In this document: positions 51,702 to 59,752 of the stretch, in pieces
Layout of the letters: each line of letters opens with the position of its first letter
Position numbering within the stretch: position 1 is the stretch's first letter
Source of the DNA: Scopulibacillus_A cellulosilyticus
Lineage (GTDB): Bacteria > Bacillota > Bacilli > Bacillales > Sporolactobacillaceae
Length of the DNA: 64,000 nt
Direction of reading: 5' to 3'
Assembly (NCBI RefSeq): GCF_042665295.1
Contig: NZ_JBHTCO010000013.1
Location: forward strand, 62,001 to 126,000
Notes under the pieces: model-generated
Databases searched by the model: none
What the model saw: only the letters and a program-made list of their open reading frames with translations
Told to the model about the DNA's origin: nothing
Made by a program: the position numbers and the translations under genes

Positions 51702-52805
51702 CTAACTTGTACTTGGCATTTTAGTTTTTGCACGCCTTTGAATTGTTCCAACACCTAATAAAAACAATGGGTAAACAGCTAAGGTAATATATGCCCACGG
51801 TATGACGGCTGTAGAGAAAAAAAGTACCAGATCCTGAAAATTAGGTACAACCCAAATACTGAATAACGTTGATAAAAACCCTAAAGGAAAAACTATCGGA
51901 CGATAATCGGATAAATTCAACCACTGAGCAGTACCCAGGACAAGTACATATAGCCAAACTGACAATTGAATAAAGTTTCCTCCTATCCAGATAGCCAAGA
52001 TTATGGCATCCAAATGTTGAAGGAAATCTGCAATGCTAATGTACTTTCCAACGGTATATATCGGAAAGTTAAATTTTGCTGTCAAATCCCCTAAAACAAA
52101 AAGACCTATCAGGTTAGAGATGACCATTGTTAACATTAAAGTTAATACAGGAACCATTCCTCCCCTTAAGACTTTTTTTCGGCGATTCAAAAGTGGAAAT
52201 AAAAATGAGATATAAAAAAACTCAATAAACCAAATATGTGGAGATATCGATCCCTTAATAGCTGGCATTAACCCACTCTCCAAAATTGGTAACATATTAT
52301 ACGGGTTTAAATCCGGTAACACTAAAATAATCATCACAAAAGAAAAAAGAATAATCATTGGAAGGAAAATTTGTGTACATCTTGCTATGACTTCGATTCC
52401 GCCTCGCACGGCAAAGATACAAACCAGTATCATAAATCCCATTACAACACCTATTGGGGTTTTATATAAGTAGGCCGCGGTAACAAATTCTCCATATTCC
52501 CTTGCAATAGTGCCATAGGTATGTAAAAGAAAGAATAGAAAAGGAAAACTGAGAATCTTGCCCAATGTACGACCAAGAATTTTTTCGCTGGCTTCAATAA
52601 TTGATTCCTCCGGGAAAAGTTTATATAACTTCCATGCAATCCATACGGCAAGAATGCCGCTTAAGGAACTAAAGACTGGTGATAACCACATATCACGCCC
52701 AGCTTTTTGTGCTGTTATAGAAGGTACGATAAGAATAGCTGTTGCCCCGATCATTAAATACGTCATCATGCCCATCTGGAGCACAGAAATCTTTCCTTTT
52801 TCGAG
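51702..52805 (-). CDS. GerAB-like spore germination permease
   Basis: 367 residues from the likely internal start MLEKGKIS-type position (the frame is open from ATG 52817, MIIVLEKGKISVLQ, which is equally possible). Endospore_GerB family with about ten membrane helices: GGIEVIARCTQIFLPMIILF, LILVLPDLNPYNMLPIL-like segment, and GLFVLGDLTAKFNF. GerAB subunits bind germinants and work with GerAA and GerAC, but neither is encoded nearby, so this is an orphan B subunit beside a broken paralogue. Confidence 0.83.
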   Translation of the reverse strand, partial: LEKGKISVLQMGMMTYLMIGATAILIVPSITAQKAGRDMWLSPVFSSLSGILAVWIAWKLYKLFPEESIIEASEKILGRTLGKILSFPFLFFLLHTYGTIAREYGEFVTAAYLYKTPIGVVMGFMILVCIFAVRGGIEVIARCTQIFLPMIILFSFVMIILVLPDLNPYNMLPILESGLMPAIKGSISPHIWFIEFFYISFLFPLLNRRKKVLRGGMVPVLTLMLTMVISNLIGLFVLGDLTAKFNFPIYTVGKYISIADFLQHLDAIILAIWIGGNFIQLSVWLYVLVLGTAQWLNLSDYRPIVFPLGFLSTLFSIWVVPNFQDLVLFFSTAVIPWAYITLAVYPLFLLGVGTIQRRAKTKMPSTS

Positions 52806-52949
52806 CACAATGATCACCCTTCTCTAATTATTTGCTAAAAAAGATACTAAAATTTATAGGAGAGAAATCCTTTTAAAAAGTTATTAAGAGTATTTGTTAC
52901 ATCGGGAATTTTATGTGTTTGAGAGTTTTTCAGAAAATGTGGAGAACAA

Positions 52950-53000
52950 ATGCAGGGAAAGTATGATCAACATTTTTATGCTCCTTTATTTTTTAATTAA
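52950..53000 (+). CDS. Possible 16-residue micro-ORF
   Basis: MQGKYDQHFYAPLFFN, preceded by GTGGAGAAC, with a plus-strand intrinsic terminator 100 bp downstream (53102-53143). Lies in an 870-bp gene-poor stretch between a GerAB-like gene and the recombinase. No family recognised. The terminator, with no other plus-strand gene to serve, is the main reason to list it. Confidence 0.35.
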   Translation: MQGKYDQHFYAPLFFN

Positions 53001-53101
53001 AAGATGATCAACCAAGGATATTTAGCGACCGATTTTATGAACTTTCATAATATAGGAATGTTGACTGCCTGCACCTCAATATGTTATTAAATGGTTTTGT
53101 A

Positions 53102-53143
53102 CCGGACTGACATTCTTACACCTGATGTTAGTTCGGATTTTTT
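53102..53143 (+). terminator. Orphan plus-strand terminator
   Basis: CCGGACTGACATT / GATGTTAGTTCGG with G-U pairs, then ATTTTTTAATT. No plus-strand gene of normal size precedes it, so an unannotated small transcript is implied. Confidence 0.75.
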
Positions 53144-53182
53144 AATTCGAACGTTTTAATCGCCAAGCTAATAAAATAAAGT

Positions 53183-53202
53183 ATGGCTTAATATTAAGCC
53201 AT
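53183..53202. other. 20-bp perfect palindrome
   Basis: ATGGCTTAATATTAAGCCAT, perfectly self-complementary with no loop, in the non-coding stretch between the GerAB-like gene and the recombinase. Could be a protein binding site; nothing else supports a role. Confidence 0.4.
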
Positions 53203-53495
53203 CCCACTAATAACTCTCATTTAAAGGTTACTCAGAAAATTGAGCAGTCTTTTGCAAATTGTTATGGTTTATTTCCCCATTTAACTTTTGTTATAAAAGT
53301 GCAAGCCATTATTTTAAAGGTACATATAATTAATGTAATAACCGTATTTAGGGTTTTGAAAATCAACTCCTTATGGCTAAACCCTTAACACTTGTCACTT
53401 GTCTTTTCTACGGTTGTTAAGCTAATGGGAGGGGCTCATTAAAGTTTTCTTCCTAAGCGACGCGCGTGTCTCCCTTCTTTTATAAAAGTTCGAAA

Positions 53496-53539
53496 AAAAG
53501 TCCCCTAGATACTTAATGACGAGTATTTAGGGGACTTTT
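53496..53539. terminator. Strong bidirectional terminator
   Basis: AAAAGTCCCCTAGATACT / AGTATTTAGGGGACTTTT, about 17-bp stem, downstream of the recombinase gene. Nothing else coding was found between 53144 and 53687. Confidence 0.85.
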
Positions 53540-53687
53540 GCTTTGGCCACGGGAGGTAACCGTATCCATTAAGTACTTTACCGAGGAGTGAACCTCATTG
53601 ATGTTGTAACAAACATTACGTATTTAATTTATCCTTTATTGAATTAAATTATAAGTTTCTGGAAGTACCTGATATAGATAAAAATAA

Positions 53688-54251
53688 TTAATGCTTCCGA
53701 GAATAATCCGACTTCTGTTTAGCTCTAATAAGGGTACTTCTAGAAATCCCTGTCATGCCTTCAACTTCTTTATAAGAATATGTTTCTAATAATTTTAAAG
53801 CGTATTCTATTTGTTTATTTAAAGAATTATTGGAGCTAGATTCTCTAAATACTTCATGCTGTTCGGCAAATTCCTTACTTTCCTGATTGTGTTCTATAAT
53901 TATATCCTTTTCAAATTCAGCAAAAGCACTCATGATATTAAATATAAGACGTCCTTTTGGTGTATTCTCCACTATTCCTATGTTTAGGATATGTACTGTG
54001 ATATTTTTATCAAATAGTGACTTAATTATTTGGATAGCGTCATCAGCTGACTTAGCAAACCTGTCTAGCTTTGTAACGATCAATGTGTCTTCTTCTTTTA
54101 GTATGGACAGTAATTCTTTAAAGCGTGGTTTATCTTCTTTTGGCCCTAAGGTATTATCAGAATATATTTTTTCACAGCCATGTTCTTCTAGTGCATACAT
54201 TTGGAATGTTAAATTTTGATGAACGCCGCTCCTAGCATATCCGTATCTCAT
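53688..54251 (-). CDS. Serine recombinase of the resolvase family, active site degenerate
   Basis: 187 residues, small resolvase/invertase architecture: N-terminal catalytic domain (TLIVTKLDRFAKSADDAIQI; GRLIFNIMSAFAEFEKDI) and C-terminal helix-turn-helix (YKEVEGMTGISRSTLIRAK). The expected YARVST start reads YARSGV, the xDRP arginine is Lys (EDKPRF), LDRLARS is LDRFAKS and the ERT motif is EHN. These are the catalytic Ser and several catalytic Arg positions, so the protein may bind DNA but is unlikely to recombine it. The ORF itself is intact. Confidence 0.78.
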   Translation of the reverse strand: MRYGYARSGVHQNLTFQMYALEEHGCEKIYSDNTLGPKEDKPRFKELLSILKEEDTLIVTKLDRFAKSADDAIQIIKSLFDKNITVHILNIGIVENTPKGRLIFNIMSAFAEFEKDIIIEHNQESKEFAEQHEVFRESSSNNSLNKQIEYALKLLETYSYKEVEGMTGISRSTLIRAKQKSDYSRKH

Positions 54252-54370
54252 GTGAAAACCTCTTTAATCGCTTTATTTCAGGACTGTTTTAATGTATTGA
54301 TGTTACAATAGTAGTAATTGGCTGTCAAAAGTTTTAGGGTTTATCTCTCTTATCGTAAGCTAAAAAGAAG

Positions 54371-54820
54371 TCAGATTATATCATGATGCTTTAACAATTT
54401 GTAATAAAGATATGTTAACCAGTATGGAATTAGATAAGAAACAAATGTCCAAAATATATTCCATCCGTTATGGTAAACTACTTTTCCTAATATTAAACAT
54501 ATTAGTTCAAGGAAAGTAGTGAATATCGTTAAAATAAAAATCCATAGATATGGATTAGATTTTTTGGTTTGGATTAAATGAATCATAAGACTTGAAAGGA
54601 CAGGATAAATACCTAGATTAAGTGGAATAGCAGAAGCTGTTTCATCCTTCAATATCGGAACCAAATCCCAAAATTCAAAGTAATACCCCCACTGATTTAC
54701 GGTAAAGGCAACGACAGACATGAAAGGAGCAATTGTTAAAATTACTTTAGGGTTTTTTAAATAAAGCCAAATTCCAAAAATCCACGGTAATACAAACCCA
54801 ATTAAGAAACTTTGGATCAT
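54371..54820 (-). CDS. Four-helix membrane protein, CBO0543-family-like
   Basis: 149 residues with four or five hydrophobic segments (SFLIGFVLPWIFGIWLYL; ILTIAPFMSVVAFTVNQWGY; LWIFILTIFTTFLELICLIL; NIFWTFVSYLIPYWLTYLYY). I associate this layout with the CBO0543 family of unknown function common in spore formers; that is from memory. AGGAG precedes the ATG. Confidence 0.55.
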   Translation of the reverse strand: MIQSFLIGFVLPWIFGIWLYLKNPKVILTIAPFMSVVAFTVNQWGYYFEFWDLVPILKDETASAIPLNLGIYPVLSSLMIHLIQTKKSNPYLWIFILTIFTTFLELICLILGKVVYHNGWNIFWTFVSYLIPYWLTYLYYKLLKHHDII

Positions 54821-55045
54821 ATTTTACTCCTTTCATTTAAATTTTCATCTTATATTGTTCATTTATTGTCCCCATTTCAGGGTTTATTTTTACATAAATT
54901 ACGTTTACATAATCCTTTTTAAATCATAAGGGAGTAAGAGCTTAAACCAAAAAGAACTTATTCTCTAAAATAAAGGAGAATAGGTTTGTTATGTTCTTAT
55001 AGAAAGACCAGAGAATAAGTTAACGGTTACTTTTATTAATACCAT

Positions 55046-55108
55046 TCATATAATAAATTGTTCCTGTCCTCTTGCTCCGGTTACTCCCGTTCCGGTAGTT
55101 TGAGGATT
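55046..55108 (-). pseudogene. Possible relic of a collagen-like gene
   Basis: In one minus-strand frame NPQTTGTGVTGARGQEQFII-stop contains GTGVTGARG, the same Gly-X-Thr code as the collagen-like gene 160 bp upstream. It lacks a start. Nothing else was identified in the 449-bp gap between 54821 and 55269 besides a terminator. Confidence 0.3.
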
Positions 55109-55110
55109 TG

Positions 55111-55151
55111 AAAAGGCTGCTCTTATGCGATAGCATTGGGGCAGCTTTTTT
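55111..55151 (+). terminator. Hairpin with T-run
   Basis: AAAAGGCTGCTC..GGGGCAGCTTTTTT stem with G-U pairs; the better T-run is on the plus strand. Confidence 0.5.
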
Positions 55152-55269
55152 CAATTTATTGGTGGTAACCAATTTTTGTTTTGTTACATAAAAAATCCAT
55201 CTGTTAAATAAGTAAACAGGCAATTGAAGTGTTTTTGTTGTTCTAGTTTTTTCGATTCATTAAAAAAAC

Positions 55270-56799
55270 TTACGGTAATTGTCCTATGATATACCAATCG
55301 CTACCATTAGACTCGACTTCCAGAAAACTGTTTGAACTTGATAAAATTACGGCTGATGATCCATCAATTGTGTCACCTGGTTGTGCACTAACTGTAATTG
55401 TTCCAGAAGATATATTTTTAATTTTTATTTCACGGCCAATTCTTTCTGCGGACCGAGGCAATGTAATTATAATGCCAGGAATTGTACATAAAACGAAAGT
55501 CTCTAAACTTAGAGTGGCATTTGCTGTTGCTGTCAGAAAATGTTCTTCAACTTGTATAAGGATGACAGAACCAGTGAGAGTACCTCCTGATGTTATCCCT
55601 GGAGTCAATGATCTAACCATAACGCTGCCTTTATCCGTAACAAATGTTGGAATAGTACCAGTAACAGGATCCGGATTGCCAGTCATATCGGCAATATTTT
55701 GACATCCTCTAATATCAAGGAGGCAATTTCCATTTAATGTGATTGTTCCTTCAATATGCCCGCCTACAAGCTCGAGGAACGTTTGAACGTTTCCAGCTGC
55801 ATTATCATTATTATTAATTGTGAGACTACTAAAAATAGCAGTATGGGTATAGGCATGAACAGGACCACTATTAATGGTAATATTATTGATTGTTGTAACA
55901 AATAGAAAAAGATTATTAGCTGTGTTTGGATTATTTCCTCCACTAAATGTAAGGTTGGCAACACGGCAATTATTAATGAAAAAGTTAATGTTAGTACCAG
56001 CACTAGTATCAATAGTCAATGGTTGTTGAAATCTTAAATTATCAAAGTTTGAACCAAAATTGTTAGTTAGCCCCATACTCCCAATATAAGTAATGGGAAA
56101 ATTAATAATTGTATTCGTTCGATCGACACCACGCATACTTACAAAATCTTTCCATGCTAATGGGCTATCGTTGTAGGTACCAGGAGCAAGAATAAGTTCA
56201 TATTGATTCGTTGCACTGTTATCTGTAATAGTGCTAAGTGCATGAGAAATAGTTTGAAAAGGATTTGTGACACCTCCATCCCCTGTAATGTCGCTACCAT
56301 TAACAGGATCAAGAAAACGTTCGTATCGATAAATGAAGCCACCCCCTGCTGGTCCGGTTGCCCCAGTCAATCCCGTTGCTCCGGTGACGCCTGTTGCTCC
56401 AGTAGCACCTGTTGCTCCAGCAGTGCCTGTTGCCCCAGTAGGTCCTGTTGCTCCAGCGGCACCTGTTGCTCCAGTAGTGCCTGTTGCTCCGGTAGCACCT
56501 GTTACTCCGGTGGCTCCTATTGCTCCAGTAGTGCCTGTTGCTCCGGTAGCACCAGTTACTCCGGTGGCTCCTATTGCTCCAGTAGCGCCTGTTGCTCCCG
56601 TGGCTCCTGTTACTCCAGCGGCACCTGTTGCTCCGGTTGGTCCTGTTGCTCCAGTAGTGCCTGTTGCTCCCGTGGCACCTGTTGCTCCGGTACCCGAAAG
56701 TACTTTTACTTTTATTTTTTTGTTTACTTTAACCTTTTTTATTTCTGAGCATCGACATTTTTTATGTCCACATTTTCCACACTTTTCTTCCCTTTCCAT
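55270..56799 (-). CDS. Collagen-like spore-surface protein (BclA-type architecture)
   Basis: 509 residues. A Cys-rich head (EEKCGKCGHKKCRC) and basic linker, then a Gly-X-Thr collagen-like region at about 36-157, then a C-terminal domain (about 160-509) that looks like a right-handed beta-helix (GDGGVTNPFQTISHALSTI; LILAPGTYNDSP; many N/T/I-rich rungs). Threonines in GXT repeats are typical glycosylation points of exosporium filaments such as BclA. There is no classical signal peptide, as usual for spore-surface proteins. Two adjoining 54-bp units (56489-56596) are almost identical, showing recent repeat change. No partner genes adjoin. Confidence 0.83.
   Translation of the reverse strand: MEREEKCGKCGHKKCRCSEIKKVKVNKKIKVKVLSGTGATGATGATGTTGATGPTGATGAAGVTGATGATGATGAIGATGVTGATGATGTTGAIGATGVTGATGATGTTGATGAAGATGPTGATGTAGATGATGATGVTGATGLTGATGPAGGGFIYRYERFLDPVNGSDITGDGGVTNPFQTISHALSTITDNSATNQYELILAPGTYNDSPLAWKDFVSMRGVDRTNTIINFPITYIGSMGLTNNFGSNFDNLRFQQPLTIDTSAGTNINFFINNCRVANLTFSGGNNPNTANNLFLFVTTINNITINSGPVHAYTHTAIFSSLTINNNDNAAGNVQTFLELVGGHIEGTITLNGNCLLDIRGCQNIADMTGNPDPVTGTIPTFVTDKGSVMVRSLTPGITSGGTLTGSVILIQVEEHFLTATANATLSLETFVLCTIPGIIITLPRSAERIGREIKIKNISSGTITVSAQPGDTIDGSSAVILSSSNSFLEVESNGSDWYIIGQLP
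56489..56596 (-). repeat. Tandem 54-bp duplication inside the collagen-like region
   Basis: Units 56489-56542 and 56543-56596 differ at only a couple of bases and each encodes GAIGATGVTGATGATGTT (18 residues, six triplets). Confidence 0.8.
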
Positions 56800-57204
56800 T
56801 AATTATCCCCCTATAATTAAAGACTTTAATATCAACGTATGTTATTTTTTTTCTTCTGTATAGGGGAAAAGGTAAGGCCCAGTTTACATAATTCATCTTA
56901 GGGGAACTATCCAAAATTAAAAAACGAAAAAAGTCATATTCACTTAAATTTGGCAATATGGACTAATTTTCACGTTAGGCAATAATTCAAAACTGAAGCT
57001 AAAATCAAAAACAAAAATCTCTTTTTTCTCGCTATTGCTTTGATTTTCTACATAATTGAATTTACATAAACTATATACCTGCAAACGTATCTTAAGTTTT
57101 TTCCTCTTTTCTCCATTTTGTACACCTCATCACGAACACTTGTTTGACTTTCCAGTGATAAACGAACGTATCTTCGTATATAATAACTTTTAGAGGTGAT
57201 AAAC

Positions 57205-57360
57205 GTGAATAAACTTTCTCCGGGATCAAATTTGAGATGGGAGTTAAGCAGAATTGGTCATACAGATGACGAGACAACAACACAAGTTTATCTGCATATC
57301 ACTAAAGATAGAAAAAAAGAGGCATCTCAAAAGTTTGGAGAACTCATGAGAAACCTCTAA
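57205..57360 (+). pseudogene. C-terminal fragment of a tyrosine integrase
   Basis: 51 residues: the end RIGHTDDETTTQVYLHITKD with RKKEASQKFGELMRNL matches the last part of phage/ICE integrases, including the catalytic Tyr in VYLH and the His of RIGH. The rest of the integrase is missing; upstream sequence near 57125-57160 may be a decayed HxxR region. GTG has GAGGTGAT upstream. ATGGCACCAAAATGGCACC follows, a repeated pentamer-like motif. Lies next to groEL, where many Bacillus carry integrated elements. Confidence 0.65.
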
Positions 57361-57444
57361 TTTTTATGTCATGGCACCAAAATGGCACCAAAACGGACAG
57401 CTTCAACCCTCAAGCCCCTTGAAATAAGGAGTTTTTGAGTGATA

Positions 57445-59073
57445 TTACATCATGCCGCCCATTCCGCCCATGCCAGCCATGTCTGGTGCGCCGCCGGCAT
57501 TTTCTTCAGGCTTGTCAGCTACAACAGCTTCTGTAGTTAGGAACATAGCAGAAACAGATGCAGCATTTTGAAGCGCGGAGCGAGTTACTTTAGTTGGGTC
57601 AACGATACCAGCTTCGATCATGTTCACCCATTCGCCTTTAGCAGCGTCGTAACCCACGCCAACTTCTTCATTTTTAAGTTTTTCAACGATAACAGAACCT
57701 TCAAGGCCTGCGTTTTTCGCAATTTGACGGATTGGTTCTTCAAGAGCGCGGAGAACGATGTTAACGCCAGTTGCTTCGTCGCCGTCAGCACTTACGCCTT
57801 CAACAGCTTTAAGAACGTTAACAAGTGCAGTACCGCCGCCGGATACGATGCCTTCTTCAACTGCAGCGCGAGTTGAGTTAAGCGCATCTTCAATGCGAAG
57901 TTTGCGTTCTTTTAATTCAGTTTCAGTAGCCGCGCCTACTTTGATAACAGCTACGCCGCCAGCAAGTTTAGCCAAGCGTTCTTGTAATTTTTCTTTATCG
58001 AACTCAGAAGTTGTTTCTTCAAGTTGTGCTCTGATTTGGTTAACGCGAGCAGCGATTTTCTCAGATTCGCCGGCACCGTCAACGATTGTTGTATTTTCTT
58101 TTGTAACAACAACTTTAGAAGCAGTACCAAGTTGAGCAATGCTTGCAGATTTAAGATCTAAGCCAAGATCTTCAGTGATCACTTCACCGCCAGTAAGTGT
58201 AGCGATATCTTCAAGCATAGCTTTACGGCGATCGCCGAATCCAGGAGCTTTAACAGCTACAGCATTGAATGTGCCGCGAAGTTTGTTCACAACAAGTGTT
58301 GCAAGTGCTTCGCCTTCAACATCTTCAGCGATAATTAAGATTGGTTTGCCTTGTTGAACAACTTGTTCAAGAACAGGAAGAACTTCTTGGATATTAGAGA
58401 TCTTCTTGTCTGTAATTAAGATGTATGGGTTGTCAAGAACAGCTTCCATTTTATCTGAATCAGTAACCATATAAGGTGATGCATAACCGCGATCGAATTG
58501 CATACCTTCAACAACTTCTAATTCAGTTGAGAAACCTTTGGACTCTTCAACAGTGATAACGCCGTCGTTGCCAACGCGTTCCATAGCTTCAGCGATAAGT
58601 TGACCTACTTCGTCGTCAGCAGCAGAAATAGCGGCAACTTGAGCAATGGATTCTTTGCTTTCAATTGGCTTAGAAATATTTTTAAGTTCTTCAACAGCAG
58701 CTTTAGTCGCTTTTTCGATACCGCGGCGGATAACCATTGGATTAGCGCCGGAAGTCACGTTCTTAAGACCTTCAGTGATCATTGCTTGAGCAAGAACTGT
58801 TGCTGTAGTTGTACCGTCACCAGCAACATCGTTCGTTTTGCTCGCAACTTCAGAAACAAGCTGAGCGCCCATGTTTTCAAATTTATCTTCAAGTTCGATT
58901 TCTTTAGCAATTGTTACACCATCATTAGTGATAAGCGGGGAACCGAACTTTTTCTCTAAAACAACGTTACGGCCTTTTGGTCCAAGCGTAACTTTTACTG
59001 CGTTAGCTAATGCATCTACACCGCGAAGCATAGCGCGGCGAGCGTCTTCACTAAACATAATTTCTTTTGCCAT
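57445..59073 (-). CDS. groEL: Chaperonin GroEL (Hsp60)
   Basis: 542 residues, full length. ATP-driven folding chamber. DGVTIAKEIELEDKFENMGA, the ATP-binding GDGTTTATVLAQ, AAVEEGIVSGGGTALV and the C-terminal GGM-rich tail (MAGMGGMGGMM) are present. Follows groES after about 50 bp; both are under the CIRCE at 59444. Confidence 0.98.
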   Translation of the reverse strand: MAKEIMFSEDARRAMLRGVDALANAVKVTLGPKGRNVVLEKKFGSPLITNDGVTIAKEIELEDKFENMGAQLVSEVASKTNDVAGDGTTTATVLAQAMITEGLKNVTSGANPMVIRRGIEKATKAAVEELKNISKPIESKESIAQVAAISAADDEVGQLIAEAMERVGNDGVITVEESKGFSTELEVVEGMQFDRGYASPYMVTDSDKMEAVLDNPYILITDKKISNIQEVLPVLEQVVQQGKPILIIAEDVEGEALATLVVNKLRGTFNAVAVKAPGFGDRRKAMLEDIATLTGGEVITEDLGLDLKSASIAQLGTASKVVVTKENTTIVDGAGESEKIAARVNQIRAQLEETTSEFDKEKLQERLAKLAGGVAVIKVGAATETELKERKLRIEDALNSTRAAVEEGIVSGGGTALVNVLKAVEGVSADGDEATGVNIVLRALEEPIRQIAKNAGLEGSVIVEKLKNEEVGVGYDAAKGEWVNMIEAGIVDPTKVTRSALQNAASVSAMFLTTEAVVADKPEENAGGAPDMAGMGGMGGMM

Positions 59074-59122
59074 GAGTCTTTGCCCTCCTTAAAATATGTA
59101 ACAGACTTTTATTTTAGTTAAA

Positions 59123-59407
59123 TTATTCAACAACAGCCAGGATATCGTCTTGACGAAGAATAAGATATTCCTTACCGTCATATTTCACTTCTGTACCTGC
59201 ATATTTTGAGAAGATCACGTGATCGCCTTCAGAAACTTCAAGAGCTACACGTTCACCGCTGTCAGTGACACGGCCAGTACCTGCCGCAACAACACGACCT
59301 TCTTGAGGCTTTTCTTTTGCAGAATCAGGCAAAACGATACCGCTTGCAGTTTTCTCTTCTTTTTCAACTGTTTCGATAACAATACGGTCACCTAAAGGCT
59401 TTAACAA
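59123..59407 (-). CDS. groES: Co-chaperonin GroES (Hsp10)
   Basis: 94 residues. MLKPLGDRIVIETVEKEEKT, the mobile loop TASGIVLPDSAKEKPQEG and the roof GDHVIFSKYAGTEVK are typical. First gene of groESL. Confidence 0.98.
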   Translation of the reverse strand: MLKPLGDRIVIETVEKEEKTASGIVLPDSAKEKPQEGRVVAAGTGRVTDSGERVALEVSEGDHVIFSKYAGTEVKYDGKEYLILRQDDILAVVE

Positions 59408-59443
59408 TGGAAATACCCTCCTTAAAAGACATGATCTTTATTG

Positions 59444-59470
59444 TTAGCACTCTCTTGAGATGAGTGCTAA
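59444..59470. promoter_or_regulatory. CIRCE operator (HrcA)
   Basis: TTAGCACTC-N9-GAGTGCTAA, a perfect 9-9-9 match, in the groES leader just downstream of the promoter. Confidence 0.97.
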
Positions 59471-59480
59471 TCCAGTTAAT

Positions 59481-59509
59481 ATAATAATCAATTTACTTCT
59501 ATTTTGCAA
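59481..59509 (-). promoter_or_regulatory. Sigma-A promoter of groESL
   Basis: Minus strand TTGCAA (-35), 17-bp spacer, TATTAT (-10), immediately upstream of CIRCE. Confidence 0.7.
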
Positions 59510-59639
59510 GTGTTTAAAAAAAATTTATTGAAAAATAATTAAGCTGCTTTGCGGCAAGAGAGATTAGGGGAATATCTCAATATTTAGTGCATGTAAATTT
59601 GTTATTTAAATAAAATGAAATAGAAGAGTAAGCTATGTT

Positions 59640-59736
59640 ATTCTAGAGGTTGAAGGTTTGCAGTTGGGTGAAGCTTAGTTAGCTTTAATGGCTGCTCTTT
59701 ATTCAACCTCTTACCTCTAACATCCAATTTCTAAAC
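59640..59736. repeat. Family-D repeat as an inverted pair upstream of ydiL
   Basis: ATTCTAGAGGTTGAAGG at the left and, inverted, TTCAACCTCTTACCTCTAAC then ATCCAATTTCTAAACC at the right. The perfect arms are AGAGGTTGAA / TTCAACCTCT. Shares ATTCTAGAGGTT with 44727-44760. Fills most of the gap between groES and ydiL. Confidence 0.5.
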
Positions 59737-59752
59737 CGGAGGAGCTTTAACA

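Noticed and set aside
53140..53165. Third PurBox (TTCGAACGTTTT) in the gene-poor region
   Set aside because: Single imperfect core without the partner at 24 bp, and no purine gene nearby.
55020..55223. 67-residue minus-strand ORF
   Set aside because: Basic low-complexity translation with no start signal; the same DNA in another frame gives the collagen-like relic.
56203..56863. Long plus-strand open frames rich in Pro/Val/Ala or Cys/Ser opposite the collagen-like gene
   Set aside because: They are the antisense reading of Gly-X-Thr codons, have no ribosome binding site and match no family.
57092..57283. 63-residue minus-strand ORF next to groEL
   Set aside because: Antisense to the integrase fragment, no convincing ribosome binding site and no recognisable motif.
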